Shown here: positions 1 to 7,985 of the stretch, in pieces
Numbering within the stretch: the stretch's first letter is position 1
Layout of the letters: each line of letters begins with the position of its first letter
Assembly (NCBI RefSeq): GCF_036625195.1
Contig: NZ_JAZKUG010000001.1
Coordinates: 620,001 to 684,000, forward strand
From: Accumulibacter sp.
GTDB lineage: Bacteria; Pseudomonadota; Gammaproteobacteria; Burkholderiales; Rhodocyclaceae
Reading direction: 5' to 3'
DNA length: 64,000 bases
The notes under the pieces: generated by a model
Database searches by the model: none
Seen by the model: the letters and a program-made list of their open reading frames with translations, nothing else
What the model was told of the DNA's origin: nothing
Translations under genes and position numbers: made by a program

Positions 1-217
1 GCCGCCAGACGCCGACCCGGGAACGATGCAGCGCAATCACCGGCGTATCGGAACGCGTCAGGCGGAAGCGGAAGTCGGAAAAATCCTCGACGCACGCCAC
101 CGCGTGGCGAAACCGGTTTTCCGGAAGATGGTTGATGAGGTTGACGAGACCGTTCTCCATGCCACCGGTGACGAGGTGATGGATCACATGCAGGATCAGG
201 GGCCGGGTCTCGGACAT
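1..217 (-). CDS. Glycosyltransferase of the XrtA/PEP-CTERM locus, N-terminal fragment cut by the window edge
   Basis: Only the first 72 codons lie in the window; the gene continues beyond base 1. The translation begins MSETRPLILHVIHHL and continues with GGMENGLVNLINHLP. This opening matches my memory of the PEP-CTERM/EpsH1-associated group 1 sugar transferases (TIGR03088 type), which would add a sugar to the lipid-linked exopolysaccharide at the cytoplasmic face of the membrane. The ATG overlaps the stop of the upstream fusion gene by one base (TGATG), so the two are probably translationally coupled. The catalytic C-terminal half is not visible, so the sugar donor cannot be guessed. Confidence 0.75.
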   Translation of the reverse strand, partial: MSETRPLILHVIHHLVTGGMENGLVNLINHLPENRFRHAVACVEDFSDFRFRLTRSDTPVIALHRSRVGVWR

Positions 218-1809
218 CAGGTCAACCCGACGCACTGCAGGAGGAAGGAGCGGTCGGAGAACTCCCAGTTGATCCCTCGGCGGACCACGTTGAACGCGTC
301 GACGCACCGCAGGTTGCTGCCACCATAGGCTGAAAGGCAACCCACGTAACCTGCCTGCCGCACCAGATCAAGACGCTCCGTGGTCATGTGCTGCCGGCCA
401 CCGTACGGATAGGCAAAGACGCAGTCCTGCAGGGCCAGTTCGCGACGCAGGTCGGACAGCGAGCGGCACAGCTCGTCCCAGACCACTTCTGCCGGCTCGC
501 TGGCGCAGTCGATATGGCTGACGGTGTGCGAACCGATCGTGAATCCGGCCGCCTGCATCTGCCGCAGATGCTCCCATTGCATCACGGGAAGCGGCGGATT
601 GCCACGCCGGATGTCGTGCGCGAAGCGTTGATCGCTATTGACGATTCCGGTGGCAACGAAGAAGGCTGCCGGAACCTGATGTCGCAGCAGACTGGGCACC
701 GCATTGACATAGTTGTCGAGGTAGCCGTCGTCGAAGGTGACGCAGACCAATGGCTTGGACGATCGCGGAATCGTCCGGCACGCCAGGACTTCAGCGAGGG
801 AAATTACGCGGCAATGCTGTCGCAGCAACGACATCTGCCGCTCGAACTGCTCGATCCCGACACTGAGGTTGTCACGCACGGAGTCCGTCACCCGGTGGTA
901 GAGGAGAACGGTGATCCTTGGCGGGAGAAGCATGTACGCGCCGAGCTGCCAGCTGCGGCAAGCGGCAACACTGAAAGCGGTTTTGACCAGGCGTCCAGCA
1001 AGCGACCCCCTGACGACATCCGTCGCTCCCAGCTTGCGTCGCAGTGCCGCCATCTGCACCAGGGTCGGCTTGCGGTAGGTTCTGCCCCCTGCAGGCTGGG
1101 GCGTTGCCGGACGACGTCCGGCAACGATTTCGCCGACGACATCGCGCATCAGCTCGACACCGACCTCATCGAGGCGCAACTGCAACCCACGCAAGCTCGA
1201 ATGCTTCTCACGTTCGACCACCGCCTCGGCCGCCACCTCGCCGGTGTCGAGTTGGTCGTCGACCCAATGAACGGTACAACCCACCGCGTCTTCATCGTTC
1301 CACAGTTCCCAGAAAGCTGGCGGCATGCCGCGATAGTCCGGGACCTTCCCCTTGTGCAGATTGATGGTGCCCGCCGTCGGAAGGGCAAAGAGCGCTCGCC
1401 GCAGAATCGGGGCAGCGAGTGACAAGCCGACGTGTGGCGCAAAATCCCTGACCGCGGCCAGCGCTTCGCTGCCGTGGATGTCGGCCACGTGCAACACGCG
1501 AACGTTCGGTCGCGCGGCCAAAGCCGACGCTGAGAACTCGTGTCCAGGAGCCGGCGGTACAACGGGGCTGCCGGCGGGTCGAAGCCGCTGCCAGAGGTCT
1601 GCCAGCTGATACGGCAGCCAGCGCCAGCCGTTGCGCCGCAGGTTGCGCCACTGGCTGCGCCAGACTTGGCGGACGCTCTTCGCCGGGGAGTGAACGAGGA
1701 TCAGCCAGGACAGACCCGCAAGGGAACGATCGATCTCGACGATACCCTTGCGCACCGAGTAAGCGAGGTTGCCGGTATAAACGACCAAGCGTCTCTGCTG
1801 ATTGTCCAT
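217..1809 (-). CDS. Fused formyltransferase-like and polysaccharide deacetylase protein
   Basis: This protein of 530 residues joins two enzyme domains. Residues about 1-250 resemble the formyl_trans_N fold: INLHKG carries N150 and H152, and VDDQLDTG carries D188, which together match the N-H-D catalytic set of PurN/Fmt-type formyltransferases. Residues about 295-530 form a NodB-type polysaccharide deacetylase with TFDDGYLDN (358-366) and GSHTVSH (426-432), where the metal ligands are expected. I chose the ATG at 1809 because GACAGGGGCA places a ribosome site in front of it; the open frame extends to 1938 but that extension looks non-coding. The gap of 287 bases to xrtA shows no recognisable gene. 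By context it probably modifies amino sugars of the exopolysaccharide; the substrate is inference. Confidence 0.8.
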   Translation of the reverse strand: MDNQQRRLVVYTGNLAYSVRKGIVEIDRSLAGLSWLILVHSPAKSVRQVWRSQWRNLRRNGWRWLPYQLADLWQRLRPAGSPVVPPAPGHEFSASALAARPNVRVLHVADIHGSEALAAVRDFAPHVGLSLAAPILRRALFALPTAGTINLHKGKVPDYRGMPPAFWELWNDEDAVGCTVHWVDDQLDTGEVAAEAVVEREKHSSLRGLQLRLDEVGVELMRDVVGEIVAGRRPATPQPAGGRTYRKPTLVQMAALRRKLGATDVVRGSLAGRLVKTAFSVAACRSWQLGAYMLLPPRITVLLYHRVTDSVRDNLSVGIEQFERQMSLLRQHCRVISLAEVLACRTIPRSSKPLVCVTFDDGYLDNYVNAVPSLLRHQVPAAFFVATGIVNSDQRFAHDIRRGNPPLPVMQWEHLRQMQAAGFTIGSHTVSHIDCASEPAEVVWDELCRSLSDLRRELALQDCVFAYPYGGRQHMTTERLDLVRQAGYVGCLSAYGGSNLRCVDAFNVVRRGINWEFSDRSFLLQCVGLT

Positions 1810-2096
1810 TGCCCCTGTCGATATCCCCAGTGATGTCGCCGCAGCGGAAGGCCAGGAACCCGAGGCGCACCCCATGCCACAGCAAGCCGCCTGGCACTCG
1901 CTGCCGGCAGGCAACACCATCGTCGCGTCTGTCCGCACTTGCGACGCCCGGCCAGGCTATCGTCCCCTACGGGCTGGCAGCCGGCTGCGCCATTCGTTTC
2001 TACCAGTCAGTGTGCAAATGATCCCTCGGCGCGCCGCCGGCTGCCGTGTCATTGTTCACGATCGGCACCAGCCGAACAGCAGCCAGCCGCAGGTGT

Positions 2097-3653
2097 TCAG
2101 CGCCCGCTCGCCGTCTGCCGCAAAGCGCTTCCGATCTCCCCTCCGGCGACTGCGGCGAAATCGCCCAGCGTCGCCTCGCCTGACCCAGGTCGATCCTGCT
2201 GCGTAAACAGGATGACCACGGCGGAGTCGTCCCCTTGGCCAGTGAGGCGCGACAGCGCCGTGTAGGCTTTGGCGATGGCGTCACTGGAAGTCCAGCGACC
2301 ATTGATCCAGTACCATTGCCACACCAGCAGGCGCGAGCTTTCGAGGCCACGCAGTTCGGCGGTACGGACTCTGACTGGCTGCCCGTCGAAGGAAATCTCC
2401 TTGACGCCGCCCGCAACCCTTGCCCATACCGGATCGTCGCTCGCCACCAGGACATTGGTCGAGCTGACCAGCTTGCGCTGCTGATCCTGGTTGCGGTAGT
2501 AGGCCACGAAGAGGCCGACGCGGTGGCCATCGTGCGCGAACACGGCCTGCTCGCGCGCGTCGGCGCCGGCAAACCGCGGCTGCCAGTCATACGGGCTGAC
2601 TGCGTCGCTCCTCTGCCAGCCGGCGATAGAGCCGAGTGGCGCCAGGCTCCTCAGTTCGCGACCTGTGGCGTGGTCGAGTTGCCACAGTGCCAAGGGCCAC
2701 AGTCCCGCCACCAGCACGGTTGCCACTCCTGCCGTCAGCAACGCAGCCAGTGACGCACGCGAACCCAGCGCCGGTACGTCGACCGACGCCTGTGGTGGCA
2801 GTACCTCATCCTCGCGCCAGCGCGCGCCAATCCAGAACATCGCGAGAATGACGATGCCGAAGAACAGCCAGCCATAGACCAGGTGGTCGACGCCGACTGC
2901 CAGCTTGTTGCCGGAAAGGTGGCCCAGCATGACGATCATGTAGGCCCGTCCCCAGTTGGCAAGAACCGGCACGATGATCGAGACGAGGACGAACAGCAGT
3001 CGTCGCCAGAGCGATCGATAGGTGAGATAGGCGTACAGCGTGCCGACCGTGATCGAGGCGATGAGGTAGCGCACGCCACTGCAGGCCTCGACCACCGCCC
3101 AATTGCCGCTCGGAATCACCAGATGCTGTCCCTCGCGGTAGACCGGGATGCCGCTGAGCCGCAGACCGGCAACCGTCGCATCCGCCGTCCACTCCATGAG
3201 CTTTGGTTGGGTGAAATCACCGAAGGGAACGGCGAAGAAGAGGAACAGCAGCGGAAACGCAAGCCAGCGCGCGACCTGCCAGCCGACCACCGCCGGTACT
3301 GCCAGGATCAGCATGGCGACCAGGGCGAACTGCGTGAGGGCGTTGACCGCGGCCACCTGCCCCAGCAACCAGCCAAAACCGGCCGCTGCCAGCAGCAAGA
3401 GGGCGAGGTAGCTCGGACGTGGAGTCAGCGCGGTGAGCCCCGCCCGAAGACGCCAGACCAGCCACAACGCGATGGGCGGCACGATCATTCCATGCGCATA
3501 GGTGTCGGAGCGCCACCAGATGCTCGCCATGTCCAGCACCGTCTCCCGAAAGAGCGCCAGAATCATCAGCAGAACCAGGAACAGGGCGGGCCCGGCCAGC
3601 CGCCAGGCAGGGTCGATCGCGGCGGTGGCGGAACTTGTTTCGCGGGCAATCAT
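2097..3653 (-). CDS. xrtA: Exosortase A with C-terminal EpsI domain
   Basis: This is a multi-pass inner-membrane transpeptidase (518 residues) that cleaves PEP-CTERM sorting signals and links the proteins to the exopolysaccharide/outer surface system. The exosortase catalytic set is present: C191 in VVEACSGVR, R236 in NWGRAY and H257 in GVDHLVYGW. About eight hydrophobic segments fill residues 20-300. The soluble tail from about residue 300, with GWQRSDAVSPYDWQP and FVAYYRNQDQQRKL, matches the EpsI-type domain usually fused to XrtA. The start at 3653 gives the expected N-terminus, although no strong ribosome site precedes it. No PEP-CTERM substrate protein is encoded in this window. Confidence 0.93.
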   Translation of the reverse strand: MIARETSSATAAIDPAWRLAGPALFLVLLMILALFRETVLDMASIWWRSDTYAHGMIVPPIALWLVWRLRAGLTALTPRPSYLALLLLAAAGFGWLLGQVAAVNALTQFALVAMLILAVPAVVGWQVARWLAFPLLFLFFAVPFGDFTQPKLMEWTADATVAGLRLSGIPVYREGQHLVIPSGNWAVVEACSGVRYLIASITVGTLYAYLTYRSLWRRLLFVLVSIIVPVLANWGRAYMIVMLGHLSGNKLAVGVDHLVYGWLFFGIVILAMFWIGARWREDEVLPPQASVDVPALGSRASLAALLTAGVATVLVAGLWPLALWQLDHATGRELRSLAPLGSIAGWQRSDAVSPYDWQPRFAGADAREQAVFAHDGHRVGLFVAYYRNQDQQRKLVSSTNVLVASDDPVWARVAGGVKEISFDGQPVRVRTAELRGLESSRLLVWQWYWINGRWTSSDAIAKAYTALSRLTGQGDDSAVVILFTQQDRPGSGEATLGDFAAVAGGEIGSALRQTASGR

Positions 3654-3736
3654 GTGAGGCTTTCAGCAGGCATGAGGTGCGGGAAGAAAGGAAGCAGTTT
3701 GGGCCGGATGCACCATGGGATCACGCCCAGGCTGGC

Positions 3737-4822
3737 TCAGCCGAGATTCCTGACGATGAACGGCCCGAGCCAGTTCGCCAGACCAATGGGCAGCCGCTGC
3801 CAGGTGTTGATCAACAGGCGGTACTTGGTGTTCGCCGGGTTGTTCTGCGGCACCGCCTCGCGACGATAAAGGCAGTACTCATAGAACAGCGGCTCTGGCT
3901 CGAATCCCCAGTTCTTCTTGAACGAGTACGAGCCCGTATCCCGCTTGCTCCGTCCGTAGTCAAAAACCTTCAGGCCACGCTCACAGGCACGACGCAACAA
4001 CTCCCAGTACTTGAAGTCGTTGGCTGCCAGATGACGCGCCGACGGCTCGTCGCCCGCGTAATAGGGCAGGACCTCGTCACGGAAGTAGAAGCTGAGAACA
4101 CTGCTCACCGGGCGTCCGGCTGCATCGACCACGGTCATGATGTCGCAGTGGCCAGCGAAGACCTGCAGCAACCGATCGAAGTAGCGCCGGGGCAAGGCGG
4201 GCGTGCCATGGCGGTGGACGTTGTCCGCGTAGAGCGCAAAGAAGCGCCGGCTATCGGAATCGATTTCGCTGCGCAGACCGCTCTTCATTCCCTTGCGCAC
4301 CATCGCGCGCTGCTTGCGTGGAATCGCCAGCATGTTGGCTTCCAGTTCCGGTGCGATGGTTCGCCGAAACCTGACGTAGAGGTTCTGCTGCGGCCATTCC
4401 GGATGACGCTGCTGCACGTTTCGCAGTTCCAGGTGGTCGACACCGAGGCGTCGCGCCAGGGCTTGCGCCTCCTCTTCGAGAATCTGGGCAGCCTGCTGGC
4501 TGCCGGCAGCGACCCCTCCGTACACGGCGAAGGGCAGCGACACCAGTGCGTTGCCGAAAAGCAGGCTCTTGACGTGGGCCAGCGGCAGGACCGCCTCGAA
4601 ACGCCCTGCCCGTTCGGCATAGAGAAAGTACGTCGGATGGCGGAAGACGTCAGCGATGACTCGCTGCCAACCCGCACGATGAAAGAAGGTCGCTTGCGGA
4701 CACTCTTCGACGAACGCTTCCCAACGAGCGACCGCGGCCACGTCGCCCAGCTGCAGGCGCCTGACCACGAGCGGAGCCGTCGCCGCGGCAACCTCCGAGA
4801 CGTCGTCGCCGCCCATCTTCAT
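3737..4822 (-). CDS. FemAB-like protein of the XrtA/PEP-CTERM system
   Basis: This 361-residue protein has the double GNAT-like appearance of the FemAB family, which transfers amino acids from aminoacyl-tRNA to cell-envelope precursors. The motif FDYGRSKRDTGSYSFKKNWG near the C-terminus and DFKYWELLRRACERG are characteristic of the PEP-CTERM-associated FemAB group (TIGR03019). The open frame extends upstream to 5275, but that part is antisense shadow of the deacetylase. The ATG at 4822 overlaps the deacetylase stop as ATGA, and the translation from there (MKMGGDDVSE) is sensible. Its acceptor is unknown; by position it acts on the polysaccharide or its lipid carrier. Confidence 0.85.
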   Translation of the reverse strand: MKMGGDDVSEVAAATAPLVVRRLQLGDVAAVARWEAFVEECPQATFFHRAGWQRVIADVFRHPTYFLYAERAGRFEAVLPLAHVKSLLFGNALVSLPFAVYGGVAAGSQQAAQILEEEAQALARRLGVDHLELRNVQQRHPEWPQQNLYVRFRRTIAPELEANMLAIPRKQRAMVRKGMKSGLRSEIDSDSRRFFALYADNVHRHGTPALPRRYFDRLLQVFAGHCDIMTVVDAAGRPVSSVLSFYFRDEVLPYYAGDEPSARHLAANDFKYWELLRRACERGLKVFDYGRSKRDTGSYSFKKNWGFEPEPLFYEYCLYRREAVPQNNPANTKYRLLINTWQRLPIGLANWLGPFIVRNLG

Positions 4823-5679
4823 GCAGTCGCTCCGCCACTGCCGGCGCCGAGGAAGACCTCGTCCATGCGACCCCAGCGAAAGTCGGCCAGTAGCCGTCGC
4901 AACCGACCTTCGGTATGCTGCAGGTTCACGTAGTGGCGAAAACGCGTCTTGAAGCTGAGTCCCGGGATGCGAGGTTGCGCGGCGTCGATCTCCCACGGAT
5001 GGAAGTAGAAGATCGCCGGCTGCCCATCGTGCAGGTTTACCTGCCGCAACAGCCAGCGCGACAACGCGTAGGGCAGCAGCCGGAAGTAGCCGCCGCCACT
5101 GGCCGGCCAGTTGCGATCCAGGAACCGGGCGGTCGTCACCGGCAGCTCGAGCAGGCCGTGCTGCACGCGATGCGCGAAACGCGGCGCATCCGGCATGCCG
5201 TAGTGATCGTGGCGGATCGGATAGATGCTTGAACTGTACTGATGGCCGGCCTCGGCCAGGCACTCGAATGCCCAAAGGTTGTCCGCCCCGATCGAAAAGC
5301 TCGGCGCCCGGTAGCCCCTGATCCGCTGGCCCGAAATATCCTCGAGAAGCAGCTTGGCCCGCCAGATGTCGGCGGCAAACGCGGCCCGGCTGAGATCACT
5401 GGCGCGCTCGTGACCGAAGCCGTGGCTGGCGACTTCGTGCCCGGCAGCAGCGATTCGCTTCACCAGTTGTGGATAGCGCTCGGCGATCCAGCCGAGGGTG
5501 AAGAAGGTCGCCCGGACCCGGCTCTCGTCGAGCATCAGCAAAATCCGCTCGACGTTCCGTTCCACCCGGCAGGGGCGCTGCGGCCACTCGTGCCGCGGGA
5601 TGTACGGGGCCAGGGCGGATACCTGGAAGTAGTCCTCGACATCGATCGTCAGGGCGTTGGTGATCGGCCGGACCGGCAT
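4819..5679 (-). CDS. XrtA-system polysaccharide deacetylase
   Basis: This is a NodB-type deacetylase of 286 residues that removes N-acetyl groups from the exopolysaccharide. The N-terminal NALTIDVEDYFQVSA supplies the catalytic Asp and the metal-binding DVED, and GHEVASHGFGHE supplies the His ligands. RGYRAPSFSIG and FYFHPWEID are further family motifs. The pattern fits the PEP-CTERM locus deacetylase (TIGR03006). I start it at 5679 because CGGGGAGCGGGAG lies directly in front; the open frame reaches 5736 but that part overlaps wecB. It is the second deacetylase in this operon; the other is fused to a formyltransferase. Confidence 0.9.
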   Translation of the reverse strand: MPVRPITNALTIDVEDYFQVSALAPYIPRHEWPQRPCRVERNVERILLMLDESRVRATFFTLGWIAERYPQLVKRIAAAGHEVASHGFGHERASDLSRAAFAADIWRAKLLLEDISGQRIRGYRAPSFSIGADNLWAFECLAEAGHQYSSSIYPIRHDHYGMPDAPRFAHRVQHGLLELPVTTARFLDRNWPASGGGYFRLLPYALSRWLLRQVNLHDGQPAIFYFHPWEIDAAQPRIPGLSFKTRFRHYVNLQHTEGRLRRLLADFRWGRMDEVFLGAGSGGATA

Positions 5680-5696
5680 CTCCCGCTCCCCGCCGC

Positions 5697-6869
5697 CTAG
5701 AGCGAAACCTGCCGCTGGTGCCGCGCCAGTAGCCATGCGGCAAGGTCGGCGGCGATCCTCTCGGCCGCCCGGCCATCCCAGAACTCCGGGATCCGGCCGC
5801 TCTTGCCGGTTCCGCGCAGGATCTCGTCGACGCCGGCGCGAATCGCGTCAGGGTTGCTGCCCACCAGCGTATTGGTTCCCTCGTCGACGGTGATCGGTCG
5901 CTCGGTGTTCTCACGCACCGTCAGGCACGGCACGCCAAGGGCCGTGCTTTCCTCCTGCAGGCCACCGGAATCCGAGAGAACGAGCGTGGCCCCCTTGAGC
6001 AGACCGAGCATCTCCAGATAGCCTTGTGGGGGCAGGATCACGATGCGCGGGCTGCGCAGCACATCCTGCAGGCCAAAACGATCGATGTTGGCGCGCGTTC
6101 GCGGGTGCATGGCGAAGATCAGCGGCAGCCGCTCCGAAACCTCGCGCAAGACGCGCAACAGCGGTCGCAGCGACTCTGGCCGATCGACGTTCGACGGTCG
6201 ATGCAGCGTCACGACGCCGTAACCAGGCGCACCATCAACAATCCGTGCGTCCACACCTGCCAGTTGCAGCGTCGTCGTGACGGGTGGTGCACACTCGCTG
6301 TTCGCCCGCAGGGAGTCGATCATGACGTTGCCGACGAAGCACACGCGCTCTGCCGCCACCCCTTCGCGTTCGAGATTCCGGTGCGCACCACGCTCGGTGG
6401 TGTAGAGCCGGTCGGCGATCTGGTCGGTCAGGAGCCGGTTGATCTCTTCCGGCATGCGGCGATCGTGGCTGCGCAGGCCGGCCTCGACGTGCACCACGGC
6501 CACATCCTTCTTGGCGCAGACGAGGGCACAGGCGAGGGTCGAGTTGACGTCGCCGACAACGAGCACACACGCCGGCCTCTGTGCGTCGAGCACCGGCTCG
6601 AAGCGACGCATCACGTCGGCCGTCTGCACCGCATGCGTGCCGGAGCCGACTTCCAGATTGATATCAGGCCGCGGCAGCCGCAGATCGTCGAACAGCCGAT
6701 CGTTCATGTCGCGATCGTAATGCTGCCCGGTGTGGACGAGCAACGAGGGCAGTTGTGGGCGATGGGCTGCGAATGCACGCAGAATCGGTGCCATCTTCAT
6801 GAAATTCGGCCGCGCCCCGACAATGCAGACTACCGGTCCGAGACCCACAGGCCATGTTTCATCGACCAC
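5697..6869 (-). CDS. wecB: UDP-N-acetylglucosamine 2-epimerase (non-hydrolysing)
   Basis: WecB interconverts UDP-GlcNAc and UDP-ManNAc in the cytoplasm and thus supplies ManNAc for the exopolysaccharide. At 390 residues it has the usual family length. Recognisable stretches are GARPNFMKMAPILRAF at the N-terminus, HTGQHYDRDM, VVGDVNSTLACALVCAKK, HVEAGLRSHDRRMPEE and SDSGGLQEE near the C-terminus, which include the UDP-binding and catalytic residues. The start codon is GTG at 6869 with AAAGGA about nine bases upstream. Twelve bases separate it from the ATPase gene before it, consistent with one operon. The presence of this enzyme suggests that ManNAc or ManNAcA is a component of the polymer. 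Confidence 0.92.
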   Translation of the reverse strand: MVDETWPVGLGPVVCIVGARPNFMKMAPILRAFAAHRPQLPSLLVHTGQHYDRDMNDRLFDDLRLPRPDINLEVGSGTHAVQTADVMRRFEPVLDAQRPACVLVVGDVNSTLACALVCAKKDVAVVHVEAGLRSHDRRMPEEINRLLTDQIADRLYTTERGAHRNLEREGVAAERVCFVGNVMIDSLRANSECAPPVTTTLQLAGVDARIVDGAPGYGVVTLHRPSNVDRPESLRPLLRVLREVSERLPLIFAMHPRTRANIDRFGLQDVLRSPRIVILPPQGYLEMLGLLKGATLVLSDSGGLQEESTALGVPCLTVRENTERPITVDEGTNTLVGSNPDAIRAGVDEILRGTGKSGRIPEFWDGRAAERIAADLAAWLLARHQRQVSL

Positions 6870-6881
6870 GATGATATCCTT

Positions 6882-7976
6882 TCATTGCTTGACCCTGACC
6901 GCCTCGACCAGTTGTTGCAGCAGCGACAGGATGGCTGCGTTGTTCCGCTCAAGGCGGAACATGCTGCGCTCGATGCGAATCAGACGCTGCTCCGACTGGC
7001 CGCTCTTCAGATCGGCGATGACGCGTGCAGCCTCGTCGGCAGTGTTTCGATCGAGGGCAACGCGCGACAGGTCGATATCGAGGATGCTGCTGTCGGTCAG
7101 CTGCGGATGTGCCGCCGGTTGCGCGGCGTCACTGCTCCCGGCCACCGCCACGGTCGAGCCCGCCTGCGTCTCCTCGCGCAGTTCACGCGCAACCTCTTCG
7201 ACGTCGCCACGGACGAACTCGCTCTTGCCGTTCAGGAAGCCGGCAAGCAACAAGCGGTCACAGTGGGCATTGATCCGTCGCGGAACGCCACCACTGGCTT
7301 CGAAAACGGCTTCAAAAGCGCCGGCATCGAAGCGTGGCGACCCCTTCGAGCCGGCACACTTCAGACGATGTTCGATGTAGGCCTGTGTCTCGTCCTGGTC
7401 CATTGGGCCGATATGGCAGGCGGCGATCACGCGTTGCCGCAGCTGCTGCATCTGCGGACTCTGCATGATCTTGCGAAACTCCGGCTGGCCAATCAAGAAG
7501 CTCTGCAGCAGGGCCTGGGTACCAAACTGGAAATTCGACAGCATGCGCAGTTCCTCAACCGCGCGCGCAGTCAGGTTCTGTGCCTCATCGACGATCAGCA
7601 GGCAGCGTTTGCCCTGGCGAGTGACATCGACCAGAAACGCCTCGAGGGCCAGCAGAGTCTCCGACTTTCCCAGGTTTCTGCCACCGACACCAAAGGCAGC
7701 CGCCACCATGCGCAGAGTGTCCTCGGCGTCAAGCTGCGTGCTCACCAGCTGTGCGGCGACCACCTTCTCTGAATCGAGCTCATTCAGCAAGCCGCGAACG
7801 ATCGTCGTCTTGCCAGCGCCCACCTCTCCCGTGACGACGATGAATCCTTCGTTTTGATTGAGGCCATACTCCAGATAGGCCATCGCACGTCGGTGCTGCT
7901 TGCTGGCGAAATAGAACGAAGGGTCCGGGTTGAGCTGGAACGGCTTGCTGCTCAAGCCATAGAATGATTCGTACAT
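6882..7976 (-). CDS. XrtA/PEP-CTERM-associated AAA ATPase (ExeA/GspA-like)
   Basis: This 364-residue ATPase belongs to the ExeA/GspA group found in XrtA loci (TIGR03015). The Walker A motif GEVGAGKTT is at residues 50-58 and Walker B LLIVDEAQNL is around 126-135. The opening MYESFYGLSSKPFQLNPDP is typical. After the AAA domain come a low-complexity linker (about 275-300) and a helical tail. Related proteins couple ATP hydrolysis to the assembly or opening of envelope secretion structures; its exact role in exopolysaccharide export is not settled. It sits nine bases after the barrel gene and twelve before wecB. Confidence 0.88.
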   Translation of the reverse strand: MYESFYGLSSKPFQLNPDPSFYFASKQHRRAMAYLEYGLNQNEGFIVVTGEVGAGKTTIVRGLLNELDSEKVVAAQLVSTQLDAEDTLRMVAAAFGVGGRNLGKSETLLALEAFLVDVTRQGKRCLLIVDEAQNLTARAVEELRMLSNFQFGTQALLQSFLIGQPEFRKIMQSPQMQQLRQRVIAACHIGPMDQDETQAYIEHRLKCAGSKGSPRFDAGAFEAVFEASGGVPRRINAHCDRLLLAGFLNGKSEFVRGDVEEVARELREETQAGSTVAVAGSSDAAQPAAHPQLTDSSILDIDLSRVALDRNTADEAARVIADLKSGQSEQRLIRIERSMFRLERNNAAILSLLQQLVEAVRVKQ

Positions 7977-7985
7977 GCAGATCGA

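Noticed and set aside
1810..2096. Possible small gene between xrtA and the fusion gene
   Set aside because: The frames there are short or only extend the next gene; no PEP-CTERM tail, signal peptide or ribosome site was seen.
6024..7772. 582-codon plus-strand frame over wecB and the ATPase gene
   Set aside because: It is antisense to two clear genes with motifs, and its own translation has no recognisable domain.
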